Source: Desulfobacterales bacterium
GTDB lineage: Bacteria; Desulfobacterota; Desulfobacteria; Desulfobacterales; JAEINQ01
Direction: 5' to 3'
Assembly: GCA_016342285.1 (NCBI GenBank)
Contig: JAEINQ010000008.1
Location: forward strand, 1 to 64,000
DNA length: 64,000 nt
In this document: one piece after another, positions 19,757 to 28,072 of the stretch
Layout of the letters: each line of letters opens with the position of its first letter
How positions within the stretch are numbered: the stretch's first letter is position 1
Program-made: the position numbers and the translations under genes
Notes under the pieces: model-generated
Database searches by the model: none
Told to the model about the DNA's origin: nothing
The model's input: only the letters and a program-made list of their open reading frames with translations

Positions 19757-20036
19757 AACCGCAGACGCTCGCAGAACGTCGCAGACCCGGCTTCGCCTGA
19801 AGGCATACGTCTTCGCCTACAGGCTTCGCCGCACAAGACGCCGGGCAGGCTGGAAAAGCTTGTTGGCGATCGACCTGATCGCCAACAAATTCGCATCGCT
19901 TCGCGAAGGGTACGACAGATCCTAAGCAAGAAGGCGTCTCTTTGTACAACGTGCGCCCCGCAGGGCAACCTCTTTGGGCCGGCCAGGTCGGCCGGTTTAA
20001 AAAAAAGTCTGCGGGTGTCGGCGAGTGTCTGCGGTT
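19757..20036. mobile_element. MITE-like element with ~30-bp imperfect terminal inverted repeats
   Basis: The ends 19757-19786 and 20007-20036 are inverted repeats with about 24 of 30 matches, and the outermost AACCGCAGAC/GTCTGCGGTT is perfect. The 280-bp element contains a perfect 12-bp hairpin (19860-19871 and 19877-19888) and no credible gene. It fills the gap between the TetR and SCP2 genes. Mobility is inferred from the architecture only; target duplications were not clear. Confidence 0.55.
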
Positions 20037-20132
20037 AATACTAATGTCGCAGTAATTGTGCTTTCGAGCACTTGGGTTCGTCCAACGGCGATGGACAGAA
20101 TGGATCGCCATAAATAACAAAAGGAGGAAGTC

Positions 20133-20534
20133 ATGACCGAACAGATCCAGTACCTGACCCAGCAATGGCGAGATGAAGCGGAACGGCGACTCAAAAGCGA
20201 ACTCAGCCCGGAGCGGATGAATCACATCACCTCGTCCATGAGTAACATCTACCTCGACTGTCCCAACGGAAAGGACAAGTTTCTCTTTTTCCGTTTCGAA
20301 AACGGCGAATTCGCCGAATTGCTCCTGGGCGAAGACGAACCGCCCAAGGCCGAGTTTCGCATTACCGGCAAATACGAGGTCTTCGCCAAGATCTCCAGGG
20401 CCGAACTCGGCTCCCAGCGGGCGCTGATGACCGGCAAGCTCAAGCTCAAGGGGAACATGGTCAAGGCCCTGAAACTGGCCGCCATCGCCGACCGGCTCAA
20501 CAAGGTGCTCTCCACCATACCGGCGAACTACTGA
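20133..20534 (+). CDS. SCP2 sterol-binding domain protein
   Basis: This 133-residue single-domain protein is of the SCP2 family, which bind lipids or acyl-CoA in a hydrophobic tunnel. Typical pieces are FLFFRFENGEFAELLLGED, AEFRITGKYEVFAKISRA and the C-terminal RALMTGKLKLKGNMVKALKL. It is cytoplasmic, with no signal peptide. An AGGAGGAAG ribosome site lies directly upstream. The bound ligand is unknown. Confidence 0.9.
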   Translation: MTEQIQYLTQQWRDEAERRLKSELSPERMNHITSSMSNIYLDCPNGKDKFLFFRFENGEFAELLLGEDEPPKAEFRITGKYEVFAKISRAELGSQRALMTGKLKLKGNMVKALKLAAIADRLNKVLSTIPANY

Positions 20535-20691
20535 ATGGATTTTCTTGCCGCCGAGGCGGCATGAATATTCATTCGGAGTCATGGAGTATTGGAGTGATGG
20601 ATATGATATCTTACCGGCACCAAATGAAGTCATCACCCCTGGCTGCAAATCCTGTGACACGGGGAACCAAAGGAAAGACCATTTAAAGAAT

Positions 20692-20736
20692 AACGGCAAA
20701 GCCGTTCAACAGGTAAAATTGCCCAGCAATTTTACC
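20692..20736 (+). promoter_or_regulatory. Two hairpins just upstream of the M24 peptidase RBS
   Basis: AACGGC-AAA-GCCGTT (20692-20706) and a perfect 11-bp hairpin GGTAAAATTGC-CCA-GCAATTTTACC (20712-20736) end two bases before AAGGAG. They could act as an operator or as a translational control structure for the gene starting at 20753. There is no T-run, so I do not call a terminator. Confidence 0.5.
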
Positions 20737-20752
20737 TTAAGGAGCGATAATC

Positions 20753-21973
20753 ATGACACATCACAATGAAGATCCGTATTTCATCGATTTCCCCAAACGA
20801 ATAAAAGACATCCAGGCCCGGATGGCCAAAGAGAACATCGACGTCTACCTCGGCTCGCGCCTGCGGACCCTCTCCTGGACCCTGGACGCCTTCTGCCCCT
20901 GGCGAAGCTTCGTGGTAATTCCGGCAGACGGACTGCCCATGGCATTTACCTTTGTTATCGACGCGGCACGCATTGCCGACGATTCCTGGCTGGATGAGGA
21001 TCGGGTTATGGGGTTCGTTCCCATGGGTGGCCAGGACCAGATCGAACTGATCTCGGATTTCATCGAAGAATCGCTGCCCAACGGCCGGGGCCGGGTGGGG
21101 ATTGAAAGCGGCATGAGCAATTATCTGCCCGAGGGGAACCTCACCCTGTATGAATACCAGCGATTTACCGAGGCCCTGCCCGGCTGTGAACTGGTCAATG
21201 CCCACGACATCGTTGACAAACTCTCCCTGATCAAGGACGCCGGCACCATCAACCGGTTCCAGGAGGCGTCTCGCATTGTGGACATCGGCCATCAGGCAGT
21301 CTTTGAGGCCATCGGAAACGGCGGCTGGAAAGGCATGACCGAGACCGAAATCGCCGGACTGGCAGCCTACGCCATGCGAAAGGCCGGCAGCGAATGGGAG
21401 TGGTCTTTTACCGGCGGAAACGAAATCGCCAGCGGATACCGTACCGGGCTGGCCGGTGGGGCCTGCACCCCGGCGTCCCGAAGAGCGCTGCAGGCCGGAG
21501 AGCCGCTCATGGTGGACATTCACGCCATGTTCAAGCTGGGCCTGGGTGACCACGCCCACAACTACCTCATCGGCCCGGTCACCGACCGCCAGCGCTGGCA
21601 CGCTAAAAACTTCACCGACATCGTGGATCTTACCCTAAAAACCTACCGGGCCGGCATCACGCCGGCGGATCTTGCCGAACAGATGATCGGCTTTGCCGAC
21701 GAGCGCGGCTTTGCCGACTACATGGTCCCGGGGTTCGAGCACGGCATCGGGCTCATGGGCGATGAGTGGCGGATCGGGCTCAATGACGGACCGTTCCCCT
21801 ACTGGACCAACCCGGACCACGTCTACCAGGAGGGCGAGCTTCTCATCTGTGCGATGCAGTATGCCTGCCCCGAGGAGGATATCGGGTTCAGGTACGAAAA
21901 CCCCATTGTCATTGCCTCCGACGGTTGCGATTACATGAGCCTATTCCCCCTGGCCGTGGACGAGATCGAGTAA
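20753..21973 (+). CDS. M24-family (Xaa-Pro/creatinase-like) metallopeptidase
   Basis: This 406-residue protein has an N-terminal creatinase-like domain (about 1-165) and a C-terminal pita-bread catalytic domain. Candidate metal ligands are the aspartates in LMVDIHAMFKLGLGDHAHNY, the histidine in FEHGIGLMGDE, and the glutamates in YQEGELLICAMQ and FRYENPIVI. The residue after GLGD differs from the classical S-D-x-T-R pattern, so this is a divergent M24 member and the substrate is uncertain. An AAGGAG site precedes the ATG. It stands alone, preceded by two hairpins and followed by a repeat element. Confidence 0.88.
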   Translation: MTHHNEDPYFIDFPKRIKDIQARMAKENIDVYLGSRLRTLSWTLDAFCPWRSFVVIPADGLPMAFTFVIDAARIADDSWLDEDRVMGFVPMGGQDQIELISDFIEESLPNGRGRVGIESGMSNYLPEGNLTLYEYQRFTEALPGCELVNAHDIVDKLSLIKDAGTINRFQEASRIVDIGHQAVFEAIGNGGWKGMTETEIAGLAAYAMRKAGSEWEWSFTGGNEIASGYRTGLAGGACTPASRRALQAGEPLMVDIHAMFKLGLGDHAHNYLIGPVTDRQRWHAKNFTDIVDLTLKTYRAGITPADLAEQMIGFADERGFADYMVPGFEHGIGLMGDEWRIGLNDGPFPYWTNPDHVYQEGELLICAMQYACPEEDIGFRYENPIVIASDGCDYMSLFPLAVDEIE

Positions 21974-22049
21974 GCTCCGACGGGTTGCCCATGGCGGATG
22001 GTAACTGTTCACGGGGTTGGAACGATACAGCGTTCTGAGCCTTCGCAAG

Positions 22050-22166
22050 GTAAACGTTTACAGGGTGCCGTAGATGCGAGGCGCCGGGCATGCAGACGTA
22101 CTCGTTCGTACTTCAATTGCCCGGGAACAAAGTCACGCCTCGGCGTGATGCCCTGTGAACGCTTAC
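22050..22166. repeat. 117-bp repeat with inverted ends, copy 1
   Basis: The ends are inverted (GTAAACGTTTACAGGG at left; CCCTGTGAACGCTTAC at right) around a core including GCCGTAGATGCGAGGCGCCG. A second copy of equal length lies in the opposite orientation at 51774-51890 and matches over nearly its whole length. It is non-coding and MITE-like. Confidence 0.85.
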
Positions 22167-22208
22167 GGCTGATGGGTAATGAAAGCCCATCCAACGGACC
22201 TATAACGA

Positions 22209-22236
22209 CTCCCCGGCAGGTACGCCTGCCGGGGAG
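22209..22236. repeat. Perfect 12-bp hairpin
   Basis: CTCCCCGGCAGG and CCTGCCGGGGAG flank a TACG loop. No T-run follows on either strand. It could be a bidirectional pause structure or a repetitive palindrome. Confidence 0.5.
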
Positions 22237-22593
22237 AACACGCCTTAATTCCGGATATATTCCCCTTCCGGACAATCTTCTGATATTATATTTTGTTCAT
22301 GGCAATCCCGCCAGATGGAAACGCTGAACAATTCTTTCTGGGACTCAGACTTTGCTGCGGGGATTCTTCACGTAGCCGGTCAACCTCTACTGAATTGCGT
22401 TCGGGCAGGATTGACAGGACTGGCAGGATTATGCCATTTGACCCTGCCGAACATCGGACTGCATGGTGCAGCCTTGAATTCGACAATCCCGAAGGGTTTT
22501 AAATTTCGAAAGACAAAATAGGGTGTTTACATTAATATAACAAATACTTAGGCTTTATTTCGAAATTTAAAGCGCTCAGTTTGGGTTCCATAT
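22237..22593. other. Intergenic, no gene recognised
   Basis: Short frames here show no family resemblance or ribosome sites. The last 90 bp are AT-rich and probably hold the promoter of uup, but I could not settle on a -35/-10 pair. Confidence 0.4.
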
Positions 22594-24471
22594 ATGTCAC
22601 AACTCAGCATCAGAAACGTTTCCATGGGCTTTGGCGGCGCCGATCTTCTCGACGGCGTCGACCTGGAAATCCATGCCGGTGACCGGATCTGCCTGCTGGG
22701 CCGAAACGGCACGGGCAAAACCACGCTGTTGAAGCTGATCAGTGGGGACATCAAGCCCGACAGCGGGGAAATCTTCGCCCACAGCGGGGTCCGTACGGCC
22801 CGTCTGCCCCAGAATGTACCACCGGGCCTGTCCGGCACGGTCTATGATGTGGTGGCTGCCGGCCTCGGGGAAACCGGCCATCTGCTGGCCGAACTCCGCA
22901 TCCTGTCAGAATGTCCGGACGATGCATCGATGCGCAAACGAGCCAAAACCGAATCCCGGCTCGCCGAACTGGAAGGCTGGGGTGCGGCCCAACGCATGGA
23001 CCGGGTCATCACCCGACTCGAGCTCGACGCCGATGCCCCTTTTGCCGATCTGTCCGCCGGGGTCAAACGACGCACCCTGTTGGCCCGGGCCCTGGTCGCC
23101 GAACCGGATTTGCTGTTGCTGGACGAACCGACCAACCACCTGGATATCGCGGCCATCGACCGGCTGGAGGCTGAACTGGAAAAATTCTCCGGCACCCTGG
23201 TGTTCATCACCCACGACCGCGCCTTCCTGCGCCGGTTCGCCCGCCGAATCGTTTCCATCGGCCGCGGCCGCCTGACCGCCTGGGACTGCGATTACGACAC
23301 TTTTTTAATGCGCCAAGCCGACCGGAACGAGGCTGAAAACACTCAAAACGCGGTATTCGACAAAAAACTGGCTGCTGAAGAAACCTGGATCCGATCCGGC
23401 ATCAAGGCACGCCGCACCCGCAACATGGGCCGGGTGCGTGCCTTGGAACAGCTGCGGGAACAGCGCCGTGCCCGCCGGGAGAGGATCGGGTCCGTACGGA
23501 TGCAGATCCAGGAAGCCCAGCGCACCGGTAAACTGGTCATATCCGCTGAAGATGTCGACTATGCATGGGACACCCGCCCCGTGATTCGAGAATTCAGCGC
23601 CACCGTCATGCGCGGCGACAAGGTGGGCATCATCGGCCCCAACGGTGCCGGCAAAACCACCCTGCTTCAACTCCTCTTGGGCGACCTGCCCCCGGACCGC
23701 GGCCACCTGCGCCACGGCACCCGTCTCCAAGTCGCCTATTTCGATCAGCTCCGTGCCCAGCTCGATCCGGACAAAAGCGTGGCCGACAACCTCGCCGACG
23801 GCAAGGACCGGATTGCCGTGGGCGATCAAACCCGCCACGTCATTGGATATCTTCAGGATTTCCTCTTCACGCCGGAGCGTTCCCGCAGTCCGGTGCGCAT
23901 CCTCTCCGGCGGCGAGCGAAACCGGTTGTTACTGGCCCGTCTTTTCGCCCGCCCGTCCAATGTTCTGGTCTTGGACGAACCGACCAATGACCTGGACATG
24001 GAAACCGTCGAGCTGCTGGAAGAGCGCCTCATGGACTACCCCGGCACCCTGCTTCTGGTCAGCCACGACCGGGCTTTTTTAAACAACATGGTCACCTCCA
24101 CCCTGGTGCTGGACGGCAGCGGCACGGTCACCGAATTCATCGGAGGCTACGACGACTGGATCCGCCAGCGTGATACGGTTGGGGACAAGAAATCGCACCC
24201 GGAAAAAGAAACCTCAAAGGAAAAGCCCCGTGCCCCGTCCAACCGGCAGATAAAACTTGGGTTTAACGAAAAGCGCGAACTCGAAGTGCTTCCCGGGCGA
24301 ATCGAAGCCCTGGAGGCCGAACAGAAGCGCCTTTACGAGACCATGACCGATCCGGCTTTTTACCAGCAGGACGGTGGTTCAGTCGCCGCGGCCAGCGACC
24401 GTCTGAAGACCATTGAAAAAGAGCTGGCCGAAGCCTATGAAAGATGGGAGTATCTTGAATCGGTGAAATAA
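22594..24471 (+). CDS. uup: ABC-F ATPase of the Uup type
   Basis: This 625-residue protein has two ABC domains without membrane segments. Walker A motifs are LLGRNGTGKTTLL and IIGPNGAGKTTLL. Walker B motifs are LLLLDEPTNHLD and VLVLDEPTNDLD. The second signature is LSGGERNR and the first a less common LSAGVKRR. The C-terminal ~80 residues form a coiled coil (KRELEVLPGRIEALEAEQKR, AYERWEYLE), the DNA/RNA-binding tail that marks Uup among ABC-F proteins. ABC-F proteins act on ribosomes; Uup also affects precise transposon excision. It is monocistronic or leads to the methyltransferase gene 85 bp downstream. Confidence 0.93.
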   Translation: MSQLSIRNVSMGFGGADLLDGVDLEIHAGDRICLLGRNGTGKTTLLKLISGDIKPDSGEIFAHSGVRTARLPQNVPPGLSGTVYDVVAAGLGETGHLLAELRILSECPDDASMRKRAKTESRLAELEGWGAAQRMDRVITRLELDADAPFADLSAGVKRRTLLARALVAEPDLLLLDEPTNHLDIAAIDRLEAELEKFSGTLVFITHDRAFLRRFARRIVSIGRGRLTAWDCDYDTFLMRQADRNEAENTQNAVFDKKLAAEETWIRSGIKARRTRNMGRVRALEQLREQRRARRERIGSVRMQIQEAQRTGKLVISAEDVDYAWDTRPVIREFSATVMRGDKVGIIGPNGAGKTTLLQLLLGDLPPDRGHLRHGTRLQVAYFDQLRAQLDPDKSVADNLADGKDRIAVGDQTRHVIGYLQDFLFTPERSRSPVRILSGGERNRLLLARLFARPSNVLVLDEPTNDLDMETVELLEERLMDYPGTLLLVSHDRAFLNNMVTSTLVLDGSGTVTEFIGGYDDWIRQRDTVGDKKSHPEKETSKEKPRAPSNRQIKLGFNEKRELEVLPGRIEALEAEQKRLYETMTDPAFYQQDGGSVAAASDRLKTIEKELAEAYERWEYLESVK

Positions 24472-24556
24472 GCTTTTTATTTTCCCGCCTGTGGGATATA
24501 GGCCTCCCCGCCTGCTAAAAACCCGGGCCAGCAAAACAAGGCCTTAAAATCCGAAT

Positions 24557-25705
24557 GTGATGACCATGCTGCTCTACCAGGAAAACCAGCGTTATTTCGC
24601 CCAGTTCCCCAAGGGCTTCGATGCCATGGCGGTCCAGGAACTGACCCAACTCGGTGCCACGGCGATTGAAATCGCCGGCCTCGGCGCCTATTTCACCGCC
24701 GACGCCAAAACACTGTACCGAATCAACTATGCATCCCGGCTACTGATCCGTGTCCTGGCCCCGTTGTTCTCCTTTCCCTGCAAGACCACGGACCAACTCC
24801 ATGCCCAGGCCAAAGCCAAGGATTGGGCCGCTGTCATGGATCCCAGCCGGACCTTTGCCATTTTCGCCAATGTCCAACACAGCGCCATCACCCACAGCCA
24901 GTTTGCCACCCTGCGGCTCAAAGACGCCATCGTGGACCGGTTCCGTGAAACCGGCCGAAAGCGGCCCCAGGTCGAACGCCAGACACCCGATTACCGCTTC
25001 AGCCTCTACATACACCGGGACCAGGCCGTAGTCAGTCTCGACACCTCCGGCGGCTCTCTGCACCGACGGGGATACCGCCAGACCACCGTGCCGGCGCCCT
25101 TGCAGGAAACACTGGCCGCGGCCATCCTCGAAACAGCCGGCTGGGACGGTACCTGTCCGGTCTACGACCCCATGTGCGGCTCGGGCACCCTGCTTTCCGA
25201 GGCCCTCATGCGCCACTGCCGGATTCCCGCAGGCTATCTGCGCCAGCGATTCGGGTTTCAACTCCTGCCCGATTTCAACCCCATCGCCTGGCGCGGCTTG
25301 AAAAATGAAATGGACCGGCAAATCCGTCCCCTGCTGCCGGGACTGGTCGCGGGAAGCGACCTTTCGCCCCAGGCAGTCCAGGCCGCCCGCACCAACATCA
25401 CCACCCTGCCCTACGGCCGACGGGTTCTCATCGAAACGTCCGATTTCCGCCAGATCACAAAATTGAACCGAAAACTGATCGTCGTCAATCCGCCTTACGG
25501 CATTCGACTGGAAAAGGATCGGGACCTGAGCGAGTTTTACAAAACCCTGGGCGATTTTCTCAAGCAGCGCTGCCAGGCGAGCACGGCCTTCGTCTATTTC
25601 GGTGAACGGGAGTACATCAAACACCTGGGGCTCAAAGCAAGCCTCAAACTGCCCCTTGCCAACGCCGATCTGGACGGACGTCTGGTCAAGTACGAACTTT
25701 ACTGA
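24557..25705 (+). CDS. rlmL: THUMP-domain 23S rRNA (guanine-N2) methyltransferase, RlmL-like
   Basis: This 382-residue protein has an N-terminal ferredoxin-like/THUMP region (FPKGFDAMAVQELTQLGATA; THUMP about 60-165). A class I SAM-dependent methyltransferase domain follows with motif I PVYDPMCGSGTLLSEAL, motif II VAGSDLSPQAVQAA and the catalytic VVNPPYGIRL. This resembles the RlmL half of bacterial RlmKL or the YpsC/YcbY group that makes m2G2445. It lacks the RlmK domain of the E. coli fusion. GTG 24557, ATG 24560 and ATG 24566 are all possible starts; the annotation takes the longest. Confidence 0.9.
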   Translation: MMTMLLYQENQRYFAQFPKGFDAMAVQELTQLGATAIEIAGLGAYFTADAKTLYRINYASRLLIRVLAPLFSFPCKTTDQLHAQAKAKDWAAVMDPSRTFAIFANVQHSAITHSQFATLRLKDAIVDRFRETGRKRPQVERQTPDYRFSLYIHRDQAVVSLDTSGGSLHRRGYRQTTVPAPLQETLAAAILETAGWDGTCPVYDPMCGSGTLLSEALMRHCRIPAGYLRQRFGFQLLPDFNPIAWRGLKNEMDRQIRPLLPGLVAGSDLSPQAVQAARTNITTLPYGRRVLIETSDFRQITKLNRKLIVVNPPYGIRLEKDRDLSEFYKTLGDFLKQRCQASTAFVYFGEREYIKHLGLKASLKLPLANADLDGRLVKYELY

Positions 25706-25870
25706 CCCACAGGTGCCGGAAACGGCCATGGGTGCCCATCGCCCCCTTTACTTTCCGACCCGCCTTTTTTATACTCGCCCCTCAATCGGCCAAGCATTCC
25801 CGGCTGCCTCTAACTGGCGCCCGGCCACGAAATGCTTCTTTCTTGAATGGACGCTTATGGATGTTTCCAC

Positions 25871-26353
25871 ATGAAAACCCTGAAACGGGGCGATCGCCTC
25901 ACCATCGGCATCATCTCCGACACCCACGGCACCCTTCCCGAAAAGGCCATTGAGGCCCTGGCCGGGGTCCAGGTGATCCTTCATGCCGGTGACATCGGCT
26001 CCGAAGAGGTCATCGGGCAATTGGAACGTATCGCGCCGGTCATTGCCGTCCGCGGCAACATGGACGGTGGCCCCTGGTGCCAGGATCGCGCCATCACCGA
26101 AGCGGTCGAACTCGGTGGCATCGGCGTCTACCTGCTTCACGATATTCATCATCTGGACTTGGACCCCGCGGCCGGCGGATTTAGTCTGGTGGTCAGCGGG
26201 CACACCCACCGGGCCGTTGCCATTGAACAAAACGGCGTGCTTTTTCTCAATCCGGGCAGTGCCGCTTATCCGCGACATGGGAGCCCCCCCGGCATCGCCC
26301 GGGTAACCATTGAAAACGGCAAGCTGACCCACCGACTGGTTTCCCTTGAATAG
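25871..26353 (+). CDS. YfcE/MJ0936-type phosphodiesterase
   Basis: This 160-residue calcineurin-like metallophosphoesterase contains the dinuclear metal motifs in order: IGIISDTHG, ILHAGDIG, AVRGNMDG and VVSGHTHRAV, followed by FLNPGSAAYPR. Length and layout fit the YfcE family. The natural substrate is usually unknown. ATG 25871 (MKTLKRGDRLTIGI) fits the family start better than the upstream methionine at 25847. It is on the same strand as its neighbours but not tightly spaced. Confidence 0.9.
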   Translation: MKTLKRGDRLTIGIISDTHGTLPEKAIEALAGVQVILHAGDIGSEEVIGQLERIAPVIAVRGNMDGGPWCQDRAITEAVELGGIGVYLLHDIHHLDLDPAAGGFSLVVSGHTHRAVAIEQNGVLFLNPGSAAYPRHGSPPGIARVTIENGKLTHRLVSLE

Positions 26354-26446
26354 GTGAAAAAACGTTGTATGACTGGAAATAAGTAACCGTATTTGTGAAC
26401 TGAAGCACTTGGGAATACATGTGAAGCGACCAAAGGAGGGGAAATA

Positions 26447-27853
26447 ATGGGCGGACTGTTCGGCACGGTATCCACCAGCGACTGCGTCAACGATCTTTTT
26501 TACGGCACCGATTACCACTCGCACCTAGGCACCAAGCGCGGCGGTATGGCCGTGGGCAACGCCTCGGAATTTACCCGCTCCATCCACAGCATCGAAAACA
26601 ACTACTTCCGGTCCAAATTCGAACCGGACCTGAACAAATTTCACGGTAACCGGGGTATCGGGGTCATCAGCGACAGCGACAGCCAACCTCTGATCATCGG
26701 CAGCCACCTGGGTACCTTTGCCATCGTCACCGTGGCCAAAATCAACAACATCGAGGAATTGGCCCAAAAGGCTTTTTCAAAACGGCATCATTTCTCGGAG
26801 ACCACCGGCGGTGTTATCAACCCCACCGAACTCATGGCCATGCTGATCTGTGAAAAAGGGTCCTTTGAGGAAGGGATCGCCCACGCCCAGAGCGTCATTA
26901 AAGGATCCTGCTCCATGCTGCTGATGACCGACAACGGGCTATGGGCCGCCCGGGACAAACTGGGGCGCACCCCCGTCATTCTCGGTAAAAAAGAGGGCGC
27001 CCTTGCCGCCGGTTCCGAGACGGCCGCCTTTGCCAATCTCGGGTTTGACGTGGAACGGGATCTGGGACCGGGAGAAATCGTCTTTATCACACCCGACGGT
27101 TACGAACAGCGCCGCCCACCGGAAGACCGCATGCAGATCTGCTCATTTCTCTGGGTCTACTACGGCTACCCGGCCTCGGGTTACGAGGGGATCAACGTGG
27201 AATCGGTCCGCTACCGTTGCGGGGGGTTTCTGGCCGAAAACGACGACGTGGCCCCCGACTACGTGTCCGGAATTCCCGACTCGGGCATCGGCCATGCCCT
27301 GGGATATGCCAACGCCAAAGGGATCGCCTACAAACGCCCCTATGTCAAATACACCCCCACCTGGCCCCGCAGCTTCATGCCCCAAAACCAGAACCTGCGC
27401 GACCTGGTGGCCCGCATGAAACTGATTCCGGTCAAAAGCCTGATCCAGGGCCAAAGCGTTCTATTCTGCGACGACTCGATCGTCCGGGGCACCCAACTCC
27501 AGGACAACATTCAGGCCCTGTTCGATGCCGGCGCCCGGGAAGTGCATATGCGCATCGCCTGCCCCACCCTGATTCATGCCTGCGACTTTCTCAATTTTTC
27601 CACGTCCCGGTCCACCCTTGATCTGGCCGGACGAAAAGCCATCAGTGAACTGGAAGGCGATAAGGCCGAAGATCTGAAAGCCTACGCCGCGGCCGGATCG
27701 GAGAAAAATCGCGCCATGGTGGAGCGTATCCGCACCCGGCTGCGCCTGACCACCTTAAAATACCAGACCATGGACAACCTGGTGGCGGCCATCGGCATGC
27801 CCAAGGAAAAACTCTGCACCCACTGCTGGGACGGGTCCAGTTACAATCCCTGA
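26447..27853 (+). CDS. PurF-like amidophosphoribosyltransferase without N-terminal cysteine
   Basis: This 468-residue PurF homologue has an N-terminal Ntn glutaminase domain and a C-terminal PRPP transferase domain (PRPP loop VLFCDDSIVRGTQ). The protein begins MGGLFGTVSTSDCVNDLFYG. In true PurF the residue after Met is the catalytic cysteine; here it is glycine, with GGAGGGGAAATA immediately before the ATG supporting this start. The enzyme therefore probably cannot use glutamine in the standard way. Homologues with MGGFFG starts are known to me from Clostridia and Bacteroidetes, so this is a subfamily rather than a mutation. C-terminal cysteines (KEKLCTHCWDG) may be Fe-S ligands. The physiological reaction is uncertain. 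Confidence 0.9.
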   Translation: MGGLFGTVSTSDCVNDLFYGTDYHSHLGTKRGGMAVGNASEFTRSIHSIENNYFRSKFEPDLNKFHGNRGIGVISDSDSQPLIIGSHLGTFAIVTVAKINNIEELAQKAFSKRHHFSETTGGVINPTELMAMLICEKGSFEEGIAHAQSVIKGSCSMLLMTDNGLWAARDKLGRTPVILGKKEGALAAGSETAAFANLGFDVERDLGPGEIVFITPDGYEQRRPPEDRMQICSFLWVYYGYPASGYEGINVESVRYRCGGFLAENDDVAPDYVSGIPDSGIGHALGYANAKGIAYKRPYVKYTPTWPRSFMPQNQNLRDLVARMKLIPVKSLIQGQSVLFCDDSIVRGTQLQDNIQALFDAGAREVHMRIACPTLIHACDFLNFSTSRSTLDLAGRKAISELEGDKAEDLKAYAAAGSEKNRAMVERIRTRLRLTTLKYQTMDNLVAAIGMPKEKLCTHCWDGSSYNP

Positions 27854-27855
27854 GG

Positions 27856-27933
27856 CCGACCGCCGACCGCAGACCGCAGACGGCAGACGGCAGACGGCGG
27901 TCATCCGTCAGTGGTCGACGGTCATCCGTCGTG
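27856..27933. repeat. Degenerate heptamer tandem repeat
   Basis: About six 7-bp units (GCCGACC, GCAGACC, GCAGACG) begin 2 bp after the purF-like stop. A more irregular GGTCATCCGTC repeat follows. I see no coding potential in the rest of the gap to 28072. Confidence 0.75.
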
Positions 27934-28072
27934 AGTATTGAAGATTGGGAATTCGTAATTACCATCTGTTTTTTCCGCCAAAACCCATGAACCTTTTCCG
28001 GTCCACCATTGGGCACGTTGGCTTAACTTTAAGTGTTTGGTGAATTGTCATTGTCACGGATAACGAGGCGCC

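Noticed and set aside
22209-22236. Rho-independent terminator
   Set aside because: The stem is strong but lacks a T-run on either strand.
22293-22502. Short frames before uup
   Set aside because: No ribosome site, no homology that I recognise, and overlapping frames of equal quality.
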